26,471 nucleotides of DNA. Origin: Byssochlamys sp. IMV 00236 (lineage: Eukaryota > Ascomycota > Eurotiomycetes > Eurotiales > Thermoascaceae). The notes under the pieces are model-generated. The model did no database searches and was not told the origin of the DNA. It worked only from the letters and a program-made list of their open reading frames with translations. The position numbers were made by a program, and so were the translations under genes. Positions 1-12,000 of the stretch are shown piece after piece. Numbering within the stretch: position 1 is the first letter of the stretch; every line of letters begins with the position of its first letter. The stretch covers positions 1 through 26,471 of the forward strand of contig MSJH02000034.1 in assembly GCA_001931875.2 (NCBI GenBank), given 5' to 3'.

Positions 1-60
1 AAAAAAGAAGCCTGATTTCCTCTATCAATCACGATTTTTTTTTTCTCTCTTTTACATATT

Positions 61-66
61 TTTATT
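61..66 (-). terminator. Polyadenylation signal AATAAA overlapping the stop codon
   Basis: On the minus strand the last codons read GAA TAA AAA, so the stop is part of an AATAAA hexamer. A T-rich stretch follows within 25 bases, as expected for a fungal 3' end. Assignment is by motif only. Confidence 0.4.
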
Positions 67-2334
67 CAGTTCTATTAAATCTATGATTGAGTCTTTGGTC
101 ATACATGGGTTCATTATTAGTAAATGTTGTTGTATCCCCAACAACGGATCGAATGCTTGCTTCTTTTACTGCTTTGTTGCGTTCAGTGACATAATCTGAG
201 TAGGCGAGCCATAGTCTTCTTGGGAATAAGACCATCTTTTTACCCAGTTTCAGAATATAAATCAAGACCCATACAATAAAAGCAAATACTAGAATGGGGA
301 TTGTCAGTATTCACAAATAGAAACAAAAAAAGAGTTTACCTGTCAATAAATAAGACAGTATAGCATATCCAGTATCTAACCAAGGATTTTTCGCTCGTCT
401 TGATAAAATCAACTCAATATCCACTTCAAGCTTCTTTAACTACACAGAATAAAATCAAACATTTGCAAGCATAATAATAGAATATCTTACTGCAGAATAA
501 TGCGACTCGGGTATATCCTTGATGTATACTTCCATGCTATTTCTTGTATCATCCATTTCATGTTGTATTTTTTGTATTAGTCTTTTTGTTTCCTTTAATG
601 ATCCCTTGAAGCTTTGTAGTTCATGCTTAAGTGTTTGAAGCATAATCAGTATCTCATCATGTCTATTCTCAAATACGTCATCTTTTATTTCAACAGCATC
701 GTCTTGATCTGCAACCCCAGTGAGACCAGAAAGATGGAGACGACGCATAGCCTCTTCATTTTCGACCAAGAATGCTCTAGATGCTGACTGAAAAGATTCC
801 AAGGATTCTAATTGATCTTCCACAGATGTTAACAGATCATTGACATTTTCTTGGTGTGTATCTGCTTCATGTCCAAAGAAGAATATGCAAAGATCAAGAA
901 GTGGTCCATTTTCTGTGTCAGTTGATAGTTGAGCCAGCTTCCTAAACTCGATATTGTCTGATGGTGAGGCTGTAACAATAGCAATTTCTCTTGGCTCGTT
1001 ATATGCTTCATTTGGAACGTATCCTGTGATGACATTTTTGATATCCATTGTTTCATATTCACTACTGTCACTGTCGTTCCCATTCATATCGTTCATCATT
1101 TCATCATTATCATCATCCTCATCATCGTCGTCATTGTCTTGATTTTCTATATGAGTGTGATCGTTCTTTATGTGCTTTATCATCACCTTCTTCCTCGTAA
1201 CATCTCCTTTCTGTTCGTATTTGTCAATCAAACCTTTTACTTCAGTAGGTAATGACTCATAGTCAAATATAAACGTTTTCTTCATATCGTTCTCATGTGT
1301 TGTCATTTTCTACACAAAAAAGACTAACATTTTAATTGATTTCAACATAAAAGAGTTAAGAAAGGGGTACTCTTTTTTACCTCTTTATCTATTCTTTTAT
1401 CATGTGGATGTTGTATTTCTACTGAATCATTATGTATATGAGGTGGATGTTCTGCTCTAGTAAACGAATGGAAGCTATCAAAGGAGTGTCTCCTGTTCTT
1501 TATATCGTGTTTATGAGGAATTGAAGAAGTGGAAGCGATATTAATTGTATGGACTCTAGATATATTTTCATTTGGTATAATGTTTGTTGGTATATGTTCG
1601 TTTGAATGGTTGGATGAGATTGAACTACTGTCTGAATGCCTTGTGTGATATGATTCGTCAAATTCTTCCGTTTTTCCTCTACTCTTGCTCTTTTTAAGTA
1701 TGGACTTGTAGAGCCACGATGCTCTTTTTTTATCTCCTTCTAGCACAACAAGGCCTGTATTGCTGGTATCATTGCTATTATCACTCTTTATACTTGGTAA
1801 ATCACTTGTGATCTTGTCAGGCGATATAGGTGATGGATCATCTTCCAGATATTCATGCCTTGTTTGGGATTCGACTATAGATCATAAAATTAGTTTTGGA
1901 TAACACTATCCTGTATTTATGTATGTGTGTACCTGAGCGATGTCTATTGTGTATTCTTTTTGATTTATTCACTTCGGGCAATATTGCAGTTAATTGTGCT
2001 AATTTTAATATATCTTCATCAGACACTGCACCTAATACGTCTTTGGGATATATGTTATTGCTTGATCTCTCTATCTTTCTCTTGTTATTTAGTATCATCA
2101 TTATTATTTACCTTGTTGATTGACTATTTCTTTAGGTTTCTTTGATTTCCTGTCTATTGAGCGAGAAGGGTTGACCTGAACCGAGGTAGGCTCTAACCAA
2201 CCTCTGCTATTGCTTGTATTCTCTAAGCTAAATATACTATCTGATTCCTTTGGGACATTTTGTGAGGAACTTGCATGAGCTTTCGTTGGTCTTTCACTAA
2301 ACTTGCGAAACATGACATTCCTCAAATTAAACAA
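62..2334 (-). CDS. Coiled-coil protein with one C-terminal membrane segment, family not recognised
   Basis: Six exons read 2334-2112, 2070-1933, 1874-1381, 1309-491, 439-340 and 288-62. They join in frame to 666 residues with GT/AG introns of 41-71 bases. I do not recognise the family. The first third is polar and Ser/Asn/His-rich. A strongly acidic Asp/Asn run follows (coded near 1085-1140), then a helical heptad-like region (coded about 500-860). A hydrophobic stretch of about 24 residues (YAILSYLL...VWVLIYIL) is split across the last intron and looks like a single membrane span. About 60 mostly polar residues follow it. The layout suggests a membrane-anchored protein with a large cytosolic coiled-coil part. 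The TAA stop overlaps an AATAAA signal. The start was chosen because it is the first ATG after a long pyrimidine-rich leader. The short first intron (41 bases) is the least certain junction. Confidence 0.7.
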
Positions 2335-2807
2335 ACAAAAAAAGAAAGAAAAAAAAAAAAAAAAAAGAAAGAAAAGAGAAAGAAAATCAATAGATTTCTA
2401 AACAAACATTCAATTTCCGAAAGGAAACAAACAAACAAAGAGATCTTTTTATTAAAGACGAGTTCATCTGCTTGACAGACAATATACTTGTCATTTCTAT
2501 AAAGTCGAAATTATACTCAACATTCGCATATATAAAAACTCCCTCTTTGGCGCCCTTCCTTTTTTTTGTGAATAAAATGGCAGATTTAAAAAAGAAAAGA
2601 ACCTATAAAGATCTATTTTAAAAGGTAAAACAATAAAGGACCAAATGACAAGCGTTATCAATGATAACCTGTAAAAGTCAGAGTGGTCTGCTTTTTTGGG
2701 TGAACTTTTTAGAAGATCAGAGCATGAAAGAACACTGATTAAAAGTCCGTCTGATAAATTATTTTTTATTTTTTCTTGTTTTATTTCTCTTTAACAAAAA
2801 AATAAAA
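2335..2807. promoter_or_regulatory. Divergent promoter region between the coiled-coil gene and PDAT
   Basis: This 473-base gap separates two head-to-head start codons. Next to the minus-strand start lies a long purine tract on the plus strand (about 2335-2400, including 18 A). Read on the minus strand this is the C/T-rich leader common before fungal start codons. A TATAAAA at 2531-2537 points toward PDAT but lies about 270 bases before its ATG, so a long leader or another start site would be needed. The last 50 bases before the PDAT ATG are T-rich and end in an A-rich stretch. No open frame of note was seen. Confidence 0.45.
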
Positions 2808-5304
2808 ATGGGGAAGCCAAGAAAGAGAAGGCAAACAAAAGTAGATAATCAAGAACTTCCAGAGGATATCATGGCAGATTCTGCAGCAATCATCTTTAAG
2901 GAGAAACGCCCCTTTTGGAGTCGAAAACGATTCAACTTTATTGTTGGTCTCTCTGTTGGTTTATTAGCCATGTATGCTGCATCTACCACGCCAGTAGCTC
3001 AAAACCATATCAATAGTTTGCAGGATTACCTGCTTCTTCAGTTGGCAGATATCGATCTTCCTAGCATCTTACCAGCAACAGAAATCGTTGATGAATTCTT
3101 GGGTAACTTTACGAACCTGATCATGCCTAAGCCTGCTACAGAGATATCATTTATGCCTGCCTTACAATACAAGTAAAATATAGGTTACACTTGTTTATGT
3201 AATACTTATATCTATATAGAGAGAAACTCAATCTAAAGCCTCATTTTCCGGTTGTCATGATTCCTGGTATTGTCTCCTCAGGCCTTGAAAGTTGGGGAAC
3301 ATCTGAACGTTCGAGAAAGTATTTCCGTAAGCGTCTATGGGGAACAATGGGTAAGTGAAACATATATACATAAGGGAGAAACTAAAAGATTGTATATATA
3401 TATAGCAATGATAAGGTCTGTATTATTAGATAAAGAGAGTTGGACAGAGCATATCATGCTGGATCCTGAAACTGGACTTGATCCACCAGGTTATAAGATA
3501 CGTGCAGTACACGGTAAGATGAATACGACAAAAAAAAGAAATAGTATTTAGACACGTGAATATCAATAGGTGTTGAAGCAGCTGATTACTTCATAACCGG
3601 TTACTGGGTTTGGGCAAAGGTCATTGAAAACCTGGCAACTGTTGGCTATGATACCAACAACATGCACTTTGCTTCTTATGATTGGCGATTATCCTTTTCA
3701 AACCTTGAAGTGCGTGATAGCTACTTTACAAAATTGAAAAATACAATTGAATTATCCAAAAAGCAAACAGGTCTTAAAGTTGTAGTTATTACACATTCTA
3801 TGGGTAAAAGAAGCAAGAAAAAGCGTACGCATTTTACATCATTAAACGCCATATTTAGGTGGCACAATGTTTCCTTATTTCTTAAAATGGGTTGAGAGCA
3901 AAAATCATGGTCAAGGTGGTTCAACTTGGGTAAATGATCATGTAGAGACCTTTGTAAACATTGCTGCTCCTCTTATGGGTGTACCAAAAGCAGTGACATC
4001 TTTACTCTCCGGTATATATATGTGTGTGTATATACATGATATCATACTTATCAGACAATAGGCGAAACAAGAGATACCATGGCATTGGGAAGTTTTGGTG
4101 CTTACGTCTTGGAAAAGTTCTTTTCGCGTAGAGAAAGAGCAAAACTGATGAGATCATGGATGGGTGGTGCGTCGATGTTGCCTAAAGGTGGTGAGGCCAT
4201 TTGGGGTACTAAAGATAGTGCACCAGACGATGATGAGGATGAGATATACCAGTCTTTTGGCAACATGATTTCATTTGTTCCTAAACCTGAGGGCTTTAAT
4301 GAGAACTCGACTGATATACCTAGTAGTTCTAGAGATCCCTTGATCCATAACTACACCGTAGATGAATCCTTAGAGCTCTTGATCAAAAGCACTGATGTCA
4401 ACTTTGGTAAGCATTTATATGCAAATTATTCATTTGGCATTACCACATCACCCAAGCAGTTGAAACTGAACGATCATGATCCAACCAAGTGGTCTAATCC
4501 TCTTGAATCACGACTACCTAAGGGTAAAAATGAACTGATATATATGTTACAAATCACTCATATTGGATACTATAGCTCCAAACATGAAGATATACTGCTT
4601 TTATGGCATCGATGTCCCTACTGAACGAAGCTATTATTATGCAGTCATGGATGATCATGAATACCATAATTGTACCTATCCAGATAATACGACAGCATGT
4701 GCAGCCGATCAAACTGCACCCAAATCGACTGTCACTAAGACTGTTACTACCCCTCATCCAGCTAGAACACCATTACTAGTAAGAGCACATACATTATCTG
4801 TATAATACAACAACTAAATTTTTTATAGCACATTGATGCTACAATGAGTAACCCTGTCCAACGTATAGAAACAGGCATTCGATTTTCTGATGGGTAAGCT
4901 TTTTCATTCATTAAATTTACCTTGACAACTAATAACCTCCTTTCCATAGTGACGGCACAGTTCCGCTACTGTCACTTGGATACATGTGTGCACCTTCAGG
5001 GGGCTGGAGAAAGTATGCAGACTTGTATAATCCAGGACATAGTCCTGTCGTTCTTCGTGAATATAAACACGAAGTCAGCTCAAGTAAACTGGATGTTCGT
5101 GGTGGGTACAAGGCTGCTGATCATATTGATATTCTTGGAAATTGGGAAATGACGGTAAGAAGGATTGAAGATGATAAGATAAATATTTATTTCTTCTTGG
5201 TTTAGTTGGATATTTTGATGATTGTCTCTGGACAAGCTGATAATGTGACAGAAAGGATCTATTCCCTCATAGAAGACCACGCTAAAAAGATTAAACTGAC
5301 TTGA
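2808..5304 (+). CDS. LRO1: Phospholipid:diacylglycerol acyltransferase (PDAT, Lro1 type)
   Basis: This enzyme moves an acyl group from the sn-2 position of a phospholipid to diacylglycerol, giving triacylglycerol and lysophospholipid at the ER membrane. Ten exons (2808-3172, 3220-3350, 3406-3513, 3570-3803, 3859-4011, 4062-4523, 4576-4778, 4829-4893, 4950-5154, 5206-5304) join in frame to 674 residues, close to yeast Lro1. A basic N-terminus (KPRKRR) precedes one membrane span near residues 44-60. The LCAT-like alpha/beta-hydrolase core then starts with PVVMIPGIVSSGLESW, the lid/oxyanion region. The predicted triad is Ser278 in THSMG, Asp575 in GDGTVPLLSLGY and His632 in ADHIDILGNW. The conserved ASYDWRLSF segment is also present. 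Nine introns are 47-56 bases long. The family assignment is firm; activity is inferred from the intact triad. Confidence 0.95.
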
Positions 5305-5327
5305 TGTGTGTATTATAATCATTATAG

Positions 5328-5333
5328 AATAAA
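5328..5333 (+). terminator. Polyadenylation signal of the PDAT gene
   Basis: AATAAA lies 24 bases after the PDAT stop and is followed by a T-rich stretch. The next start codon (5371) is only 66 bases beyond the stop, so this short gap must also hold the promoter or leader of the kinesin-like gene. Confidence 0.45.
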
Positions 5334-5370
5334 TTTTCTTTTTTAACTTTTTTCTCTCTTCCCTTTCTTA

Positions 5371-7527
5371 ATGGAGCTTTCAAAGACAGAGACCATCGCG
5401 CTTTTGGTATCTAATAAAGAAGAAACAGTGACAGGACCTATATTTATCAAGAGTCAGTCTCAACATGGTTGGAATTTGTCTTTAAAAGGTAATTTTAGAT
5501 CTATTGATCAGAAGTCTATATAGATTAACCCATTTTATTTAGTTGGTGATAAACAGTAATACAACAGCATAGACACACACACACACACACACACTAAAAT
5601 AAACATAGACACGCTTGGGATTTTGATCAATGTGTAAAAGCAGATTTACAAGGAAATCTCACTGAAAAGTATCAAGAACTCATCAATCTTGCAATGAATG
5701 GTAATATGTCAAATATATATCTCCTCTTTTTTTTCAGATTCTTATGTGTATAATAGGTTATAATGCGGCCGCTTTATATCTTAGTATAGGGTTAGAATAT
5801 ACATATGCATATATACTGTTGATCATATTCATACTAATTGTGACCTGTTCTAACTAGATCGCTTTATCTTTACGAGAATAGGTAATTGTTCTAGCTACTT
5901 GCGACAAGATAACTTACAGAATCTATACTAGACATCAAAGCCATGAGGCGATACTGAGTCAATTGAAAGATACGATTGCATCAGCCAAAAATCCTATTCA
6001 TATCGAGTATGTCTATATGTGTGTGACAGATGATGAGTGTTATGATTGTAGGAAAGATAAGTGGCATTCAGGTACGTGAGGGATTATATAAATGAAATCA
6101 GCCACGCTTATAGACATCAAAACAGCATCCTCTGTATTTGAAACTGGTCTTGATTCATTCATGAAGGAGGTTAGCAGTATTGACGATATATGGAAAAAGG
6201 TCAAAACGGGATGCAAACTCCCCTTTGTATTAAAGATTCTATTGCATGATAAAGTGACAAAACGTCATGGACATTTGTTGATCATTGACTTGCTTCATCC
6301 CAAGTTTTTTACGGATATTACATCTAAAATTCATTATTCATTCATCAGTCTTCGTAAGTGGATAGAGTAGAGCTTTGATGTGAAGAATAAAACAGGGTTA
6401 ATAGGGTAGGAAACGTCATTGACACAATCACAACGCGCGACCATCATGGTCGTATTGCCTTAGAGCCTCATCTGCTAGTCAGTATACTTGCAGAGTATAT
6501 TAGTGGAAGAAGCAAGTTGACAGTATTCACCTATTTGAACGTAAGCTACTTTATATTAGACACTAGCATGAACTAAATGTGTGTAAAGGAATATCCGCAA
6601 AAGGAATATGATGAAGTGATTGCTATTCTTGACCTTGTACGCTCACTAAAAGACATGCCATGCATATCACTGCCTCTGAAAGAAAGTCCACGAATGGCTC
6701 GTGAAACAGAAGAATTAAAGGTAAGCTGATGACGATGATTGTCATCTTTCTCACATAATCATATAGAACCAAGTGGAACTACTCAAAGAACAAATAACAG
6801 ATTTACAATACAGGAATAGCAAAGTAAGTCATTTAATGATAGCGCGTCTACTTTAATAACAAAATAATTAGCTAGCAGCAAAACACTCTGCATCCTTAAA
6901 TGCACTAGAAGAGTTTTCAAAAGTAAGAAAAACAGAGATGCAACGTGAAGAACTGCTGCAGTCATTAAGGACAATAAGCATGGAAGAAGAATTGCGCAAA
7001 ACAAAAATTGGACTGGGTATGTCATTTTTATGTCTGTAGATCCTATTTATCAATACATCAGTAGTCAATTCTGTAGCTGCTGCAAACATTAAAGAATTTC
7101 AAAGGCAGGACCTTGAACATGAATGTAAACGATTGAAGCTTGATATATTGAGCAATACTGTAAGCATTTTTTATGATATTCATCACTTTGATCTAACAGG
7201 CTTTTTTAGCATATTACTGAAGAGTATGGCTATAAAATTCAACAATATGAAACCCAATTGGATGACTACAAGCTACAATTAGATACCTACAAATCACAAA
7301 TAGAAAAATACAAATTACAATTAAGGAATTGCAAAGAGCAAATAGGTGATTATGAAGATAAAGTCGAGAAGCTTCAAAAAGCAAATATACAAGTCAGTAA
7401 AGACCTTGTACGACTACAGCGTGAACATGATATGGAAACAAAAACATTAATTGAGAGCTTTAAACAAAAGGCAAAGGCATATGAAGAAAAGGTGCGTAAA
7501 AAGCTAGAAGAGTCTCAGGGACCATGA
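5371..7527 (+). CDS. Kinesin-like protein with a motor domain lacking the nucleotide-binding motifs
   Basis: Preferred exons are 5371-5488, 5543-5555, 5609-5700, 5757-5790, 5858-5881, 5920-6047, 6102-6353, 6410-6540, 6589-6720, 6767-6823, 6872-7016, 7077-7159 and 7210-7527, giving about 508 residues. Residues 1-290 align by eye with a kinesin motor. AWDFDQCV matches the early F-FD strand and NGYNAA matches the GYNA that precedes the P-loop. SSIDDIWKKVKTG, HGHLLIIDLL (switch II strand), FISLRNVIDTI and ISGRSKLTVFTYLN match the later core, and a neck-like PQKEYDEVIAILDLVRSL follows. The GQTGSGKT P-loop, the NxxSSRSH switch I and the DLAGSE glycine are absent. From about residue 305 the protein is a long coiled coil. 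Exons in 5757-5920 and the donor near 6047 are uncertain. It is probably a non-hydrolysing kinesin relative, possibly a microtubule-binding or dimer partner (inference). Confidence 0.72.
5571..5594 (+). repeat. CA dinucleotide microsatellite inside an intron
   Basis: An uninterrupted CA/AC run lies in the intron that follows the 13-base exon of the kinesin-like gene. It is a simple-sequence repeat and gives no sign of mobile or CRISPR origin. Confidence 0.7.
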
Positions 7528-7544
7528 GTTTCTTTCTTGTAATT

Positions 7545-7550
7545 AATAAA
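7545..7550 (+). terminator. Polyadenylation signal of the kinesin-like gene
   Basis: AATAAA begins 18 bases after the TGA stop and is followed by a T/C-rich stretch. Confidence 0.4.
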
Positions 7551-7654
7551 TAGATTATACCTCTTTCCATCTGTTCTTGAACGAGTATTTATTAAGAAGA
7601 TATAAATGCCCTACGAGCATGTATGAAGCTGAACACGAGTTTGTGCGCAACTTT

Positions 7655-7695
<41 letters not shown>

Positions 7696-9077
7696 GGAAA
7701 GGTTGAATGAGTTGGAGTAAATGTCTTGCTGAAGGGCATATCTGAGGCTTATTTAACAGGTTCCCCCACGAAAGACAGCCCTCCGTAACCACTTCTCAGC
7801 ATATTTGTACTAGTCTATCCTCTATATCAATTCCTCTTGGTTACAGATAGCAGCGTTAGAGCTACCAATGCAATGCACTTGACGCATTTAGCGCATTTAA
7901 TGCTTTATGAACCATTTTTAATATTCTATAACCTTCCCTTGCGAAATGTGTCTTTTAAAAGAAATGGAAAATATATGCATTTAATAGATGTTCTTCTAGC
8001 AACATCGGTGCAAGGTTACTCATGACTTTGAACATGAGTTGTCAGTTGGCGTACCTGTCAGAGTACATAAAAGATACAGATTACGTCACTATGATAATAC
8101 AAAAGAGCCATGCACAAGATGTTCGTTGCCGTTTCTTTATACCAACTGTAACTTTTATCACCTTCATCTTTTCCCTTTTTTTTTTTCTCCAGTAAAATCT
8201 AACTTGAATACTATGGGCAATAGTAACACTCAAGACTTTGCCGTCAGTTGACAGGTTACTCCCAGTTTTATCACTGTTACTGGTCAGGCATATTAAAGAC
8301 AGAGAAATGGAGGAGAGTATCTACAAATCCATAATATCATCGGCGCTTTCTTCCGAAGATACTAATCAGCCTTTGAATACACCGCCTTTAGAGTGGAGGT
8401 CATATTCATTCCACTCTGCTTTATCGGGTTAAGAGTATTATAAATGATATCCACGAATCTATGATAGTTTCATATACTATTCCTTTATCAAATCAACCTT
8501 AGAAATAACGATTGAATGAGTATATTAGCCGTGTAAAAAGAACTTACTATCTATTAAGAACAGTAATTTTAGGAATAAGATTCATTTAATAGGTTCTTTA
8601 AGAGTGAGAGATATCGCAAGTCTGCTACTATTGAAAATTCTACTCAGTCTACTTACACACAGGAAGCCATATTATTCATCAGAGTGAATAGAATGGACAA
8701 TAGAGATAGTAAAGATACTAAGGATGATGATAGTCTAGCGTTTAGGTTTTTAAGCTAATTTGCACGTTAATTTCAAATAATACAAAGGATGAGTAAACGT
8801 CAAATTGGTGAGGGAAATAATGATACAGAACATATCAACCATACATTGCCTACATAACAGATTCAACTAGGAGAAAATCTTAATTTCAAGACTCAATGTC
8901 TCTTTAATGTGGGAAAACAGTATAAAGAACCAAACATAATATTTACTCCGCTTTAAGAACCCCAATTCAGTTTTTTGCTTGTTCTTTTCTTTTTTTATTG
9001 TTTTATCCCTCCTTAGGCTCAGCCCCACTTTCTTTTTCCTTTAATTGAGCAACATTTACGTACTACGACTTTACTAA
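7551..9077. other. Gene-free spacer with one A run and short open frames
   Basis: About 1.5 kb lies between the kinesin-like and WDR48-type genes. It holds the 38-A run and several open frames below 75 codons on the plus strand (7837-8025, 8039-8251, 8238-8432) with no recognisable domain, codon structure or splice continuity. The last 130 bases are C/T-rich (TTCTTTTCTTTTTTTATTG and similar) and are the likely promoter or leader of the WDR48-type gene. A decayed insertion is possible, but nothing identifies it. Confidence 0.6.
7656..7693. repeat. 38-base homopolymeric A run
   Basis: An uninterrupted run of 38 A is bounded by CTTTC on the left and CCGG on the right. It could be a slippage-expanded homopolymer or the poly(A) tail of an inserted reverse transcript. 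No target-site duplication or recognisable retrocopy was found beside it. Its length may be unreliable if taken from short reads. Confidence 0.8.
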
Positions 9078-12000
9078 ATGAAAGCAGCAACCCGTCGTAA
9101 GGTCTCCTACGTAGTTAAATTGCGAACTGATGAACAGACTCATTGTCTCGGCGTCAATTCCTTGGCATTGGATGCTTCACGCTGCGACATCAAAGACGAT
9201 ACTGCCGAAGGAGGTGTGTTGTATTCTGCTGGTCGAGATGGCGTAGTTGCCAGCTGGGACTTGAACATTAAATTTAAAAGACAATTGAAAACGGAAGAAG
9301 CATGGTTGGTAGATAAACAACTACAGGTATACACACATATATACGACTTGTAGTAGAAAAAGATGATAACACTATAACAGCCTGCTGGTAAATCAACTTG
9401 CAAGGCGTTTTCTCAAATTCACACTGATTGGGTCAATGATATTGTTTTATGCCAAGAAGGAACTTGTGGTAATATAAAGTAACAAAAGCTTGTTTGCGAC
9501 TGAATGCAAGTTGTATTTAAATTCGTCCCTTTAGTTGTTTCAGCTTCTTCAGATAGAACAATCAAAGCATGGAAACCATACAGCGAGAATTCGAAAACAG
9601 TTCATACAATCGGAACTCATACAGATTATGCAAAGTGTTTAACCTATGCATCGCAGCCAGGATGGGTCGCAAGTGGAGGCTTGGATAAAAAAATCAACAT
9701 TTGGGATATTTCACAATCAAAAGCAGTAGTGTCAATAGATGCAGGCCCCTCTAACCATTATGCAGATGGAGCAAGCGAAAGCAGTAAGCGGTTTTGCCCT
9801 CTTTGGTCTTTTTCATTTGTCTTATTTTTTTTTGGATAGGTACATTGCACAATTCAGCAAGCAAGTGTTCTATTTATGCACTTGCCGCTAATGCACTAGG
9901 AACAGTTATTGCTTCAGGTTCACCTGAAAAGGTTATCAGATTGTGGGATCCTAGATCTGGAAAACGAATAGGCAAGCTAACAGGACATACGGACAATATT
10001 CGTGCATTGTTGGTCAGTCAGGACGGGAACTATGTAAGTCGATGAACTGAAAAAGAGATGAAAAGAAGGGTGATATAACTATTCTTTTCAGGTATTGTCA
10101 GGGTCATCAGATGCTACGATTAAGTTATGGTCTGTCCATGCTAGAAGATGTTTAGCTACTTATGAAACACACCCAGATTCTGTTTGGTCTCTCTTTTCAG
10201 ATCACCCAGATCTACGAACATTTTATTCAGGCTCACGCGATGGTCTGGTGACAAGGACAGAAATATCCGGTCGGGCATTATCTGAAAGTGAGAATGAATG
10301 TATCGGTCTCTTTAAAGAGAACTCGGGTGTCGTAAAGGTAAGTTTATTTGATATAAATGCTCGATAGATAATAACAATCATTACTCCAAGATCGCTGCTT
10401 TACAAGATGCTTATGTTTGGACAGCCACGTCTAGTTCTAGCATCAATCGATGGGTAAGTAACATGTGTTTTTCTGTAGCAGAAGGAACTAAAAGAGAGAG
10501 ATTTGTTTCAGTTGTCTGTACCATCAAGTAAAAAGCGTCAGATATTGCCTCGATCCAATTTCAATCCCGAAGTTCCAGCAAAAGCGATGATCAAGCTACC
10601 ACCAGCCAAAGACACGTTTTCAGCATCCATCCGTGACTCTTATATCGCCAGTGATCAACTTACGATGTACGCAGGATCTGTACTTTCTATACCTATTAGT
10701 TACCATGAAGATGAAGATAACCAAGATACTCTAGTGCCGCTAAGAAGTGAGCCTGATTCTGTTATTCGTGGTAAAATTAAAAGCAAACATCTTTTTATCA
10801 TTATCTCACACAATATCCATAGGTGGATCAGGCATTGTGTCTCACCTGATGCTTCAAAATAGGATACATGTGCTAACTAAAGATACAAACGGCGAAGTTA
10901 CAATGTGGGATTTAATACGATGTATACAGCTTAAGAATTTTGGAAAGCGAGATTTACAAGAAGTTGCTCAAGAGGTCAACAGTCTCGAAAGCTCGCCTGC
11001 ATGGTGCACTATAGATACTAAAATAGGAGTAAGTCTATTACTTAACATACACAAATTGCCAACAAGTTTAATCTTTAGGCGATAACTGTACAACTTCACG
11101 AAGCTAATTGCTTTGATTGTGAGCTCTATGCAGATGAAATAGAATTGCCCAAGGATTATGAAGTTCGCGAAGACCAAAGATGTAAAAGCTTTATTATGTC
11201 AACCGCCAAGCTGTCTAACCTTTTTCATTAAAGTAAACCTAGGAAAATGGATCCTTGCTAACCTGTTTGCAAAATATATCAAAAAAGAAGTAGAATATCA
11301 GCAAAATGGAGACACCCGATTTATAGATGAGCAAATTGAAAAGCCAGAATCTGTTAAAAGCAAAACACAACAACCTCTGTCTGAGCAACCTCTGCCACAG
11401 CAGCGTCCGGGCCCCTTAGAGCAGGTACCTTCTGCACCTTCCATGACCATACCACCTGTTGAAACTGAAGAACCCAAACCGCCACTGGCGGCCATGACGA
11501 CCCATGCAGAACAGTCTCCGTATGTGCCCACGTCGCCCCAGGCCGCACAATTTGCAGGTCCCTTTACAGCGCCCGTGACGTCCAGTCCTCAACCTGATTA
11601 TTTCTCGGGTAATCATCATACACATCTCCGTCGAGAGTCTGCCGTGCAGCTTCCGCCACCTGCTGCCTTGCCTTCCTCTCCTACATCGCCTACTGCCAGT
11701 ACTTTTATGAACCGACTCAAGAATTTATCCGTAAAAGCCAAACTTAGCCGAGTGCCTACCAATGAAGAACGACCGCTGTTTGATACACCTCAGCCGAATA
11801 ATACGATTTCTTCTAATTCACCTTCTGTCGTTCCATCAGCAACAACGACAACGACAGCGGCACCTGGCACACCAACAACAACTGCAGAAGAAGACTCGAG
11901 CTCAAAACCCAATGAGGAAGTAAACACGCCCAAATTGAAAGAGATTGAGGAAAGCAGATCAGAGACATACAATCCCGTTAGTCTAGATGACTTCCCTCCC

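Noticed and set aside
829..1142. Open frames of 62-84 codons overlapping the coiled-coil gene, one with a poly-Ser tail
   Set aside because: They are other-frame readings of the acidic Asp/Asn repeat in the real exon; the ATCATC repeat keeps several frames open.
7592..7792. Minus-strand frame with a long poly-Phe stretch
   Set aside because: The poly-Phe is the 38-A run read in reverse; there is no domain or promoter.
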